DNA from: Microbispora bryophytorum
GTDB lineage: Bacteria; Actinomycetota; Actinomycetes; Streptosporangiales; Streptosporangiaceae
Reading direction: 5' to 3'
DNA: 64,000 nt
Assembly: GCF_006874465.1 (NCBI RefSeq)
Contig: NZ_VIRL01000007.1
Coordinates: 1-64,000, forward strand
The notes under the pieces are model-generated. The model was not told the origin of the DNA. It searched no databases and saw nothing but the letters and a program-made list of their open reading frames with translations. Positions 55,758 through 64,000 of this stretch are shown in pieces; position 1 is the stretch's first letter; every line of letters starts with the position of its first letter. The position numbers and the translations under genes are program-made.

Positions 55758-57500
55758 TCAGCGGGCCGTCACGGTGATCGTGTGGTAGCCGGTGGCGCCG
55801 TCGGGGGCGGGTGGGAGCTCGTCCGCTGTCTGGGTGTAGCCGGTCGCGTCGGTGGCCCGCACGGAGATCGTGTGGCGGCCCGGCGTCAGGTCCAGGTCGA
55901 GCGACCACTGCCTCCAGGTGTCGAGACCCGGGACGTCGGCGAGCCTCGCCTGCCGCCACGCGCCGCCGTCCACCCCCACCTCGACCGCGTCGACGCCGCG
56001 GTGCTGCGCCCAGGCGACGCCCGCCACGGTCGTACGGCCCGTCGTGACCTTGTCCCCGTCATGGGGCAGGTCGATCCTGGACTGGGTCTTGATCGGGCCT
56101 CGTGGGGCCCAGCCGCGCGGCGTCCAGTAGCCCTCCTCCTGGTCGAAGCGGGTAGCCCTGATCTCGGTGACCCACTTCGTCGCCGACACGTACCCGTACA
56201 GTCCGGGCACGACCTGACGGACCGGGAAGCCGTGGGCCTCCGGGAGCACCTCGCCGTTCATGGCGACGGCGAGCAGCGCGTCGCGGCCGTCCATGACCAC
56301 GTCGACCGGTGTGCCGCAGGTCCAGCCGTCGTCGGAGACGCTGAGCAGCATGTCGGCCTCGCGGCGGACCCCGGCCTCGCGCAGCACGTCGGCGAGCCGG
56401 GCGCCGAGCCAGCGGGCGTTGCCGGCGTACGGCCCGCCGACCTCGTTGGACACGCAGGTCAGCGTGACGTCCGCCTCGGTCAGGGGGCGTTTGAGCAGGT
56501 CGGCGAAGGTCAGCTCGACCGGCCTGTCCACCAGTCCATGGATCTTCAGGGTCCAGCGGGCCGGGTCCACCGACGGCACGACGAGCGCGGTGTCGACACG
56601 GTAGAACTCCGCGTTGGGCGTGACGAACGGCGTGAGGCCGGGAATCCGCAGGTCCGCCCCGGCGGGGATCGGCGCGGCCGGGCGCGCCGCGCGCGGCAGC
56701 ATCTTGGCCACGCCACGCCGGGCCAGTTCGGCGTCCTTGGAGCCCGACAGCAGCCGTCCGCCGAGACCGGCGACGCCCGCCACCGCGACCCCCGCGGCCG
56801 CCCCGGTCAGAAGCCTGCGCCGGTCGAAGGTGTACAGCGCGGAGCCCGATCCCGTGCCCGGGCCACCTCCTGCCCGCATGACGGGCGGCAGGGCGGGGCG
56901 CTCCTCCCCCACGGTCGCGGCTCTCGTGCGCTCACCCGACGACGGTCCTGCCGGCGCGTGCGCCGCCAGGACCGTGGCGCCCGTCGCCTGGTCTGCGGCC
57001 CGGCCGGTGGCCCGGCTGGCGGCCCGGCTGGCGGCGACGTACTCCTCCTCGTCGCCGCCCATGGCGCGGCGCATCAGGCGCGACAGGGTCCAGGCCGCGG
57101 CCGCGGCGCCCGCGATCGAGGGCAGGACGTGCACCACCCCCGCGTCCGGCCGCGACAGCGCCGCGGCGGCGCCGACGAGGCCGAACAGGGCCAGCCCCAG
57201 CGTGCCGTACGCCGTGCGGCGGCGGGCGAGCAGACCGAGACCGGCGGCGATAAGCGCGAGCACGACGACGATGCCGCCGAGCAGGACCGGCTTGTCGTTG
57301 GATCCGAAGGTGCGGATCGCCCATTCCTTGAGGCCGGCGGGCGTGGCGTCGACCATCGCACCGCCCACGGCGACGACCGGCGCGGCGCCGGGATCGATCA
57401 GGCCGGCGACGATCTGGGCCACCCCGAGCGCCACCGCGCCGGCGACGAGGCCGGACAGCGCGGCCGCCCAGGCGGGCATGCGGATGCCTGCTGCGTTCAC
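55758..57500 (-). CDS. Membrane-anchored molybdopterin oxidoreductase (sulfite-oxidase family)
   Basis: 580 residues. Four membrane helices (residues 10-150), a variable linker, a further RRRLLTGAAAGVAVAGVAGL segment resembling a Tat-type signal (residues about 240-260), then an SUOX-type molybdopterin domain with the Mo-binding Cys in EADVTLTCVSNEVGG, plus motifs LRIPGLTPFVTPNAEFYRVD and RQVVPGLYGYVSATKWVTEI. A C-terminal Mo-co dimerisation domain ends the protein. Probably an extracytoplasmic oxidoreductase; electron partner and substrate unknown. Confidence 0.92.
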   Translation of the reverse strand: MNAAGIRMPAWAAALSGLVAGAVALGVAQIVAGLIDPGAAPVVAVGGAMVDATPAGLKEWAIRTFGSNDKPVLLGGIVVVLALIAAGLGLLARRRTAYGTLGLALFGLVGAAAALSRPDAGVVHVLPSIAGAAAAAWTLSRLMRRAMGGDEEEYVAASRAASRATGRAADQATGATVLAAHAPAGPSSGERTRAATVGEERPALPPVMRAGGGPGTGSGSALYTFDRRRLLTGAAAGVAVAGVAGLGGRLLSGSKDAELARRGVAKMLPRAARPAAPIPAGADLRIPGLTPFVTPNAEFYRVDTALVVPSVDPARWTLKIHGLVDRPVELTFADLLKRPLTEADVTLTCVSNEVGGPYAGNARWLGARLADVLREAGVRREADMLLSVSDDGWTCGTPVDVVMDGRDALLAVAMNGEVLPEAHGFPVRQVVPGLYGYVSATKWVTEIRATRFDQEEGYWTPRGWAPRGPIKTQSRIDLPHDGDKVTTGRTTVAGVAWAQHRGVDAVEVGVDGGAWRQARLADVPGLDTWRQWSLDLDLTPGRHTISVRATDATGYTQTADELPPAPDGATGYHTITVTAR

Positions 57501-57546
57501 GTTCCGAACGGTACGCCTACCGGCTCGCCGGGGTCTTACGACGGTA

Positions 57547-58149
57547 TTACGAGACGACCTCGGCGATCACCGGGACGATCGCCCGGAACGCCTTGCCCCG
57601 GTGGCTGATCGCGTCCTTCTCCTCGGCCGACATCTCGGACGTCGTGCGGGTGTCGCCGTCCGGCACGAAGATCGGGTCGTAGCCGAAGCCGCCCGTGCCG
57701 CGCCGTTCGCGGATGAGGTGGCCGTGCACGGCCCCCTCCACCACGTGCTCCTCCCCCGTCGGCAGCGCGAGCGCGGCCGTGCAGGCGAAGTGGGCCCGGC
57801 GGCGGCCGTCCGGCACGTCGGCGATCTGCGCGAGCAGCAGGTCGAGGTTGGCGTCGTCGTCGCCGTGGCGGCCCGACCAGCGGGCGGAGAAGATGCCCGG
57901 CATGCCGTTCAGCGCCTCGACGCACAGGCCGGAGTCGTCGGAGATGGCGGGCAGCCCGCTCTGCGCGGCGACCGCGTGCGCCTTGAGCAGCGCGTTCTCC
58001 GCGAACGTGAGGCCGGTCTCCGCCACGTCGCCGATGTGCGGGAACGCCTCCAGGCCGACGAGTTCGACCGGCACACCGGCGTCGGCGAGGATCCGCCGCA
58101 GTTCGACGATCTTCCCGGCGTTCCGGGTGGCCAGAACCACCTTGTTCAT
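57547..58149 (-). CDS. rdgB: XTP/dITP pyrophosphatase (RdgB/HAM1)
   Basis: A 200-residue HAM1-family enzyme that removes non-canonical purine nucleoside triphosphates. VLATRNAGKIVELRRIL at the start, ETGLTFAENALLKAHAVA, ISDDSGLCVEALNGMPGIFSARW, and GFGYDPIFVPDGDTRT near the end. Directly follows rph, as in mycobacteria. Confidence 0.96.
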   Translation of the reverse strand: MNKVVLATRNAGKIVELRRILADAGVPVELVGLEAFPHIGDVAETGLTFAENALLKAHAVAAQSGLPAISDDSGLCVEALNGMPGIFSARWSGRHGDDDANLDLLLAQIADVPDGRRRAHFACTAALALPTGEEHVVEGAVHGHLIRERRGTGGFGYDPIFVPDGDTRTTSEMSAEEKDAISHRGKAFRAIVPVIAEVVS

Positions 58150-58168
58150 GCTGTCGTTCTCCCGTTGA

Positions 58169-58885
<717 letters not shown>

Positions 58886-58890
58886 ACGGG

Positions 58891-59643
58891 TCACCCTAGG
58901 TCATACACGGCCCCGCTCCGCGCCAACTCCATCGGGCCGGCGAAGCCGCCGCGCGAGGCGTCCTCCAGGATGCGGGACTTGTCGTACCAGGGGACGAGAT
59001 GGGTGAGGACGAGCGCGCCGGCCTCGGCGCGGGCGGCGTGCTCGGCCGCCTGCCTGCCGCTCAGGTGGAGGCCGGGGGTCAGGCCCGGTTCGTCGAGGAA
59101 GGACGCCTCGCACAGCAGCACGTCGGCCTCGTGGGCCAGCTTGACCAGTTCGGCCGACTCACCGGTGTCCGCCGAGTAGGCGACGGAACGGCCCTGGTGG
59201 GTGACCCGGAAGCCGTAGGTCTCCACCGGGTGGTTCATCGGGGCGGCCGTCACCTCGAACGGCCCGACGTGCCGGATGCCGGGCGACAGCCGGACGAAGT
59301 CGAAGGAGTTCTCCAGCACGGGCTCGTCCGGCATCGCGTACGCCGCGTTGAGCCGCTTGGAGGCGTCGGCGGGGGCGTGGACGGGCACCTTCGGCAGCGG
59401 GCCGTCCGGGGTGTACGTGCGCACGACGTGGTAGGCGCACAGGTCGAGGCAGTGGTCGGCGTGCAGGTGGGACAGGAGGATGGCGTCGACGTCGTAGAGC
59501 CCGGCGTGCCGCTGCAGCGCGCCCAGCGATCCGTTGCCGAAGTCGAGCAGTAGCCGGAAGCCCTCGGCCTCCAGCAGATAGCAGGAGGACGGGCTGTCGG
59601 GGCCGGGGAAGCTGCCCGAGCACCCGATGATCGTCAACTTCAT
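58891..59643 (-). CDS. MBL-fold hydrolase, Rv1339-like (cyclic-nucleotide phosphodiesterase group)
   Basis: A 250-residue metallo-beta-lactamase-fold protein. [21 protein letters not shown], metal motif [32 protein letters not shown], and LVLTHLVPW. Its place between murI and rph matches mycobacterial Rv1339, reported as an atypical cAMP phosphodiesterase. ATG overlaps the murI stop (ATGA). Function by synteny is inferred. Confidence 0.9.
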   Translation of the reverse strand: MKLTIIGCSGSFPGPDSPSSCYLLEAEGFRLLLDFGNGSLGALQRHAGLYDVDAILLSHLHADHCLDLCAYHVVRTYTPDGPLPKVPVHAPADASKRLNAAYAMPDEPVLENSFDFVRLSPGIRHVGPFEVTAAPMNHPVETYGFRVTHQGRSVAYSADTGESAELVKLAHEADVLLCEASFLDEPGLTPGLHLSGRQAAEHAARAEAGALVLTHLVPWYDKSRILEDASRGGFAGPMELARSGAVYDLG

Positions 59644-60476
59644 CGCGAACTCCCTACGCCGCTGACGTCGCCGATGCCGGAGACGGTCCGCTCCACCGAC
59701 TGGAGCTCTGGACCGAGGAAGCGCTGCCCGAGCCGTTCGAACAGCTCGGTGTCGCCGGTCGCCCGGAAGCGGTGCCCCGGCTCGCCCGCCCCGTTGGACA
59801 GCCCGCGGTCGTGCAGGATGCGGTAGACGTCCTTGGCCGTCTCCTCGGCGCTGGACACCAGCGTGACCCCGTCCCCGGCGACGTACGACAGGGCGCCGGT
59901 GAGCAGCGGGTAGTGCGTGCAGCCGAGGATGAGCGTGTCGCAGCCCGCGTCCTGGATCGGCTTGAGGTAGCCCCTGACCACCTCGATGAGCTCCTCGCTC
60001 ATCGTCTCGCCCCGTTCGACGAACTCCACGAGCAGGGGCGCGGCCACCGCGACCAGCTCCACGTCGGGGGCGGCGGCGAAGGCGTCGTGGTAGGCCATCG
60101 AATCCACGGTGGCCCGCGTGGCGATCACCCCGACCCTGCCGTTCCTCGTGGCCCGCACGGCCCGCCGGGTGGCGGGCTGGATCACCTCGACGACCGGGAC
60201 GTCATAGCGCTCCCTGGCGTCCCTGAGCACGGCCGAACTCGCGCTGTTGCACGCGATGACCAGCATCTTCACGTCGTGCTCGACAAGGTGGTCCATGACC
60301 TCCAACGCGTATGCGCGGAGCTCGGCGATGCTCTTGGGCCCGTACGGCTGGTGGGCCGTGTCGGCCACGTAGAAGATCGATTCGTGGGGCAGCTGGTCGA
60401 TGATCGCCCGGGCGACGGTCAGGCCGCCCACTCCGCTGTCAAAGATCCCGATCGCCCTGGTGTTGTCCTCCGGCAC
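59640..60476 (-). CDS. murI: Glutamate racemase
   Basis: A 278-residue racemase providing D-glutamate for peptidoglycan. [32 protein letters not shown], and the two catalytic cysteines in [14 protein letters not shown] and [15 protein letters not shown]. Start at GTG 60476; a TTG nine bases earlier is also in frame. First of the murI / MBL / rph / rdgB group. Confidence 0.96.
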   Translation of the reverse strand: MPEDNTRAIGIFDSGVGGLTVARAIIDQLPHESIFYVADTAHQPYGPKSIAELRAYALEVMDHLVEHDVKMLVIACNSASSAVLRDARERYDVPVVEVIQPATRRAVRATRNGRVGVIATRATVDSMAYHDAFAAAPDVELVAVAAPLLVEFVERGETMSEELIEVVRGYLKPIQDAGCDTLILGCTHYPLLTGALSYVAGDGVTLVSSAEETAKDVYRILHDRGLSNGAGEPGHRFRATGDTELFERLGQRFLGPELQSVERTVSGIGDVSGVGSSR

Positions 60477-60560
60477 GCTTCCCAAGGTTAGGGGACTGAT
60501 CCCCGCCGCCGACGGTAAGAATGCTCACACCGCGCGCCGGGCGGCGGGGAGGCGCGGCAC

Positions 60561-60653
60561 GCGGACAGCGCATACCGGAGGTACGGCAGGCGGACAGCGC
60601 GTGCCGGAGACGCGTGCCGGAGACGCGGCAGGTGACGCGGCAGGTGACGCGGC
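60561..60653. repeat. Nested short tandem repeats after the thioesterase gene
   Basis: Two imperfect copies of a 20-base unit (60561-60580, 60590-60609). Then two copies of GCGTGCCGGAGAC (60599-60611, 60612-60624), followed by two of GCGGCAGGTGAC (60625-60636, 60637-60648), up to the thioesterase stop. The rest of 60486-60653 holds no gene. Confidence 0.8.
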
Positions 60654-61448
60654 TCAGCCACGGCCCAGACGCGCGATCTGGCGAGACTGGGCGACCAGCC
60701 GGCCCGCCGAGTCCCACACCTCGACCTCCTCGTCGAACCAGCCGTCGCTGATCAGCCGTCCGCCGCCGATCAGCGTCAGCCATCCCGGCGCGGGCAGGGC
60801 ACGCAGGTGCCACGTCAGCTCCACGGTCGGGGCCCATCCCCGCGCCCCCGCCGAGAACACGACCGGCGGCAGCGCGTCCACCGCCAGCGCCAGCACGTAC
60901 GGGTCGGGGTCCTGCGGCTCGGCCAGCCGGAAGTACGCCCGCGACTCGGGCCGTCCGGTCGGCGCGCCGGTGAGCCAGCCGATCGTGGGCGGGTCGAACG
61001 CGAGCTCCATCTGGGCGCTGAAGTTCATGTTCGACTCGGGCTTGGGGTCGGGCAGGCGTACGCAGTCCGCCAGGTCCGGCATGACGGCCGAAGGGCCGTC
61101 CGCCCAGTCGGGGGCCGCCTCCCCGTCCAAAGTCGCGGTCGTGACGAGCATCTCGATGAACGGCGCGTCGTCCTGGACGAGCCGCGCCCTGGTCATCGCC
61201 GCCGTACGGCCCGTCTTGAGCGGTTCGAGCAGCACCCGGGCCGGGCCCGGCCGGGCCACCCGCAGGAACTGGGCGCTCGTGGAGACCGGGTGCGCGTGCG
61301 GCGAGGCGTCCACCACGGCGTGCAGCATCGCGGCCATGAGGTAGCCGCCGTTCAGCGGCCCCCCGATGGAGTATCCGTCGTCGAGACACACGTCATAGGT
61401 GGTGTCGTCGACCCGGATGGCCTGCGTCGCCTCGTCGAACTTGGTCAT
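60654..61448 (-). CDS. Acyl-CoA thioesterase family protein (double hotdog)
   Basis: A 264-residue TesB/4HBT_3-like double-hotdog protein. IGGPLNGGYLMAAMLHAVVDAS in the first hotdog, VSTSAQFLRVARPGPARVLLEPLKTGRTAAMTRARL, and DALPPVVFSAGARGWAPTVELTWHLRALPAPGWLTL in the second. It probably hydrolyses acyl-CoA thioesters; substrate unknown. Codirectional with murI. Confidence 0.88.
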   Translation of the reverse strand: MTKFDEATQAIRVDDTTYDVCLDDGYSIGGPLNGGYLMAAMLHAVVDASPHAHPVSTSAQFLRVARPGPARVLLEPLKTGRTAAMTRARLVQDDAPFIEMLVTTATLDGEAAPDWADGPSAVMPDLADCVRLPDPKPESNMNFSAQMELAFDPPTIGWLTGAPTGRPESRAYFRLAEPQDPDPYVLALAVDALPPVVFSAGARGWAPTVELTWHLRALPAPGWLTLIGGGRLISDGWFDEEVEVWDSAGRLVAQSRQIARLGRG

Positions 61449-61665
61449 GCGCCCCTCGCCGCTCTACCGAATATTATTCTGCTCATTACTCTAGCGTGGC
61501 GCTCCCGCGAAGCGCGCGGTGGGCTCACGGGGCCCGCACAGGACGGCATCGGGACGGCATCGGGGCGGGCACCCGGTTCGCGGTCAAGTGGGCTGCAAGC
61601 GCGGCGCTACCGGCCGGGCCTAGCGTCGCGGCATACCCCGACGACGACGCAGGTGAGTGAGCCCC

Positions 61666-63288
61666 ATGTCCCCCGACACCTCCCCGAACGCCCCGAGCCC
61701 CTGGCGGCCGGGTGACGAACCCGACCTCGACCGCACCATCGCCTATCGCGTTCCCCGCACCGCCGCGAACGAGGCGCACACCGTGCGGCTGCCGTCCTGG
61801 ACGGAGCCGGAGGAGATCGGCTCCGCCACCGTATCCGGGCCGGCGGCGCCTCCTGCGGGCCGGGGCCGCCGGGGGCGTGGCTGGATCCTCGCGCTGGTGG
61901 CCGCCGTGCTCGTCGGGGTGGTCGGCGGCGGCGGCGTATGGGCCGCCTCGAAGCTCAGCGGCGGCGGCGCGCAGCCGCAGGACGTGCTGCCCGCGAACGC
62001 GATCGCCTACGTCCGGATCGACCTCGACCCGTCGGCCGGGCAGAAGCTCGCGTTGTTCGGCATCGCCCGCAAGTTCTCGGCCACCCGCGACGCCTTCGGC
62101 GGGGACGACCCGCGCGAGGCCCTGGTCAGCGCGCTGCAGAAGGGCGAGCCGGGTCTCTCCGAGGCCGACTACGCCAGGGACGTCGAACCCTGGCTCGGTG
62201 ACCGCGTCGGCCTCGCCGTGCTCCCCGCCGACGGCGGCGGCGACCCCGTCGGAGCACTCGCCGTACAGGTGAAGGACGAGGCGGCGGCCCGGACGGGCAT
62301 CGCCAAGATGGGCCTCGACGGCGGCAAGGGCGGCCTGGCGTTCCGCGAGGGGTACGCGATCATCGCCATGAGCCAGAAGCTGGCCGACGAGTACGTCAAG
62401 GCGGCGCCGCTGTCCGGCGAGCCGCGCTTCGCCGCCGACCTCGACGCGCTGGGCGAGCCGGGCGTGCTGTCGTTCTGGATGGACGCGGAGAAGGTCGCCG
62501 ACGCCGGCTGGAGCGAGGTCGCGGTGACGCCCGTGCTGCGGCAGATCAGGGGCATGCGGTTCGCCGGCGCCCTCCGGTTCTCCGGCGACTACGCCGAGCT
62601 GGCCGGGGTCACCCGCGGCGGCACGGCCGCACCGGGACGGCCCGAGCCGGTGAAGATCGGCGAGCTGCCCGCCTCCACGGTCGCGGCTGCCTCGATCTCC
62701 GGCCTGGGCGACCTGCTGCGCGAGCAGTGGCCGTCCGTCGAGCAGAGTGCGAGCGGCTCGGGCGGCGAGATGGTCCGGCAGGCCCTCGCCGAGGCGCGGA
62801 CGCAGTACGGCCTGTCCCTGCCGGACGACCTCGCGACGCTGCTGGGCCGCTCCCTCACGCTCGCTTTGGACGAGCAGGACCTCGACGGCGCGCAGCCCCG
62901 GGTGGGCGCCGTGCTCACGACGGACACCGCCAAGGCGCGTGACGTGGTGGACCGGCTCAAGGGCCACCTGAACGGCATGGAGAGGTCCGCCGACATCGCC
63001 ACCGCCGAGGGCGACGGGCGGTTCGTGATCGCGAGCACCCAGGAGTACGCCGACGCGCTGAACGGCGGCGGCACGCTCGGCGAGAGCGAGACGTTCCGCC
63101 TGGCCGTCCCGGACGCCGCGAACGCGACCTACGCCGTGTACGCCGACCTCGACCGGCTGGAGAAGCTGTATCTGGACGGCCTGAACGAGCAGGGGCGCGC
63201 CGACGCCGAGAAGCTGCGGGCGGTCGGCCTGAGCGGCACCCACGGCGAGGACGGCTCGACCTTCGCCCTCCGCCTGGTCTTCAACTAA
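61666..63288 (+). CDS. DUF3352 domain membrane protein
   Basis: A 540-residue protein. A cytoplasmic N-terminus of about 75 residues (DRTIAYRVPRTAANEAHTVRLPSW), one membrane helix (GWILALVAAVLVGVVGGGGVWAAS), then a DUF3352 extracytoplasmic domain (LPANAIAYVRIDLDPSAGQKLALFGIARKF...) to the end, with repeated alpha-beta units. The gene lies between the murI group and cysM. ATG 61666 chosen over a GTG nine bases earlier. Function unknown. The 53-nt-period repeat begins 20 bases after its stop. Confidence 0.85.
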   Translation: MSPDTSPNAPSPWRPGDEPDLDRTIAYRVPRTAANEAHTVRLPSWTEPEEIGSATVSGPAAPPAGRGRRGRGWILALVAAVLVGVVGGGGVWAASKLSGGGAQPQDVLPANAIAYVRIDLDPSAGQKLALFGIARKFSATRDAFGGDDPREALVSALQKGEPGLSEADYARDVEPWLGDRVGLAVLPADGGGDPVGALAVQVKDEAAARTGIAKMGLDGGKGGLAFREGYAIIAMSQKLADEYVKAAPLSGEPRFAADLDALGEPGVLSFWMDAEKVADAGWSEVAVTPVLRQIRGMRFAGALRFSGDYAELAGVTRGGTAAPGRPEPVKIGELPASTVAAASISGLGDLLREQWPSVEQSASGSGGEMVRQALAEARTQYGLSLPDDLATLLGRSLTLALDEQDLDGAQPRVGAVLTTDTAKARDVVDRLKGHLNGMERSADIATAEGDGRFVIASTQEYADALNGGGTLGESETFRLAVPDAANATYAVYADLDRLEKLYLDGLNEQGRADAEKLRAVGLSGTHGEDGSTFALRLVFN

Positions 63289-63308
63289 CCCCCACCTCAC
63301 CCTCTCCC

Positions 63309-63567
63309 CCGCCGTGATCTTGTAGTTTGTCGCACCAACGGCGGGTGAGCTACGGGTATCAGCATCTTGATCTTGCAGCGATCGATGCCAGAGCCGCCTT
63401 ACCAGGCAAAACACGATTCGTGATCTTGCACTTCTCGTCGAAATGCAAGATCACGAATCGTGTTTGCGCTGATCCCGCAACCGCAGGCCAATCCTGCGCA
63501 AGATCACGAAAGGTCCCTTCGCATGTCACAGGCGTGCGTGCGACTAACTACAAGATCACGTCGGCGG
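63309..63567. repeat. 259-bp palindromic 53-nt-period repeat between convergent genes
   Basis: Two opposed arms. The plus arm has the core TGATCTTGYA at 63315, 63368 and 63421 (period 53). The minus arm, read leftward, has it from 63558, 63506 and 63453 (periods 52 and 53). The arms meet in a perfect 22-bp hairpin (63409-63430 with 63444-63465, 13-base loop). Each arm starts with the anchor seen at 39678: 25 of 26 bases identical for the plus arm, and a 3-base insertion plus one further change for the minus arm. The anchors start 20 and 9 bases after the stops of the DUF3352 gene and cysM. Confidence 0.85.
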
Positions 63568-63576
63568 GTGGGGCGG

Positions 63577-64000
<424 letters not shown>

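Overview
The window is chromosomal DNA of a high-GC actinomycete. Evidence: very high GC at third codon positions, GTG starts, strong GGAGG-type ribosome binding sites, tandem 'conservon' operons, a glycine riboswitch ahead of gcvT, and a murI / Rv1339-like / rph / rdgB cluster with a CysO-type cysM nearby, as in mycobacteria. The mix of conservons, NarL two-component genes, a SARP regulator and polyamine-type gamma-glutamylation genes suits Streptosporangiales or Streptomycetales. I cannot name the genus.

Layout. 1-9.3 kb: two tandem conservons on the minus strand (sensor kinase, roadblock, DUF742, GTPase); the first runs off the left edge. 9.4-13.7 kb: nitrogen operon amtB-glnB-glnD with a GlnR-like site. 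13.8-16.3 kb: divergent MarR / NmrA-type reductase pair and a sigma-70 factor. 16.4-19.8 kb: histidine catabolism (hutF, hutI) and a short-chain dehydrogenase. 19.8-21.5 kb: an IS200/IS605 element whose tnpA and tnpB each carry a frameshift. 21.7-23.9 kb: secreted VWA/Ig-like protein. 24.4-28.6 kb: PadR regulator beside the wreck of a DrrAB-type transporter, an alpha/beta hydrolase, an ABC exporter. 28.9-30.0 kb: small protein and membrane protein. 30.1-35.2 kb: GntR regulator divergent from a glutamine-synthetase-like ligase, aldehyde dehydrogenase, SDR and class-I amidotransferase-type hydrolase, which look like a gamma-glutamyl amine degradation operon. 35.6-36.4 kb: SARP regulator. 36.5-39.7 kb: tandem glycine riboswitch, gcvT, gcvH, sdaA (glycine to serine to pyruvate). 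39.9-45.7 kb: GT-C-like membrane protein, AmaP/DUF6286 pair, PLP enzyme, DUF3618 protein, peroxiredoxin, and an HNH endonuclease ORF that reads through a tRNA gene. 46.7-52.1 kb: two-component system plus a MacB-like ABC transporter. 52.1-55.6 kb: TetR / hydrolase pair and a putative papain-fold (glutamine deamidase) effector. 55.8-64 kb: molybdopterin oxidoreductase, rdgB, rph, MBL phosphodiesterase-like, murI, thioesterase, DUF3352 protein, and the 3' part of cysM.

The most unusual signal is an intergenic repeat family: a 10-base core (TGATCWTGYA) recurs with a 53-nt period and non-conserved sequence between copies. There are three copies after sdaA, and three plus three inverted copies between the DUF3352 gene and cysM. 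All three arms start with the same 26-nt anchor 9-20 nt downstream of a stop codon, in the orientation of the gene they follow. The HNH/tRNA overlap, with a UAG-anticodon tRNA that lacks a long variable arm, is the second point that merits attention.
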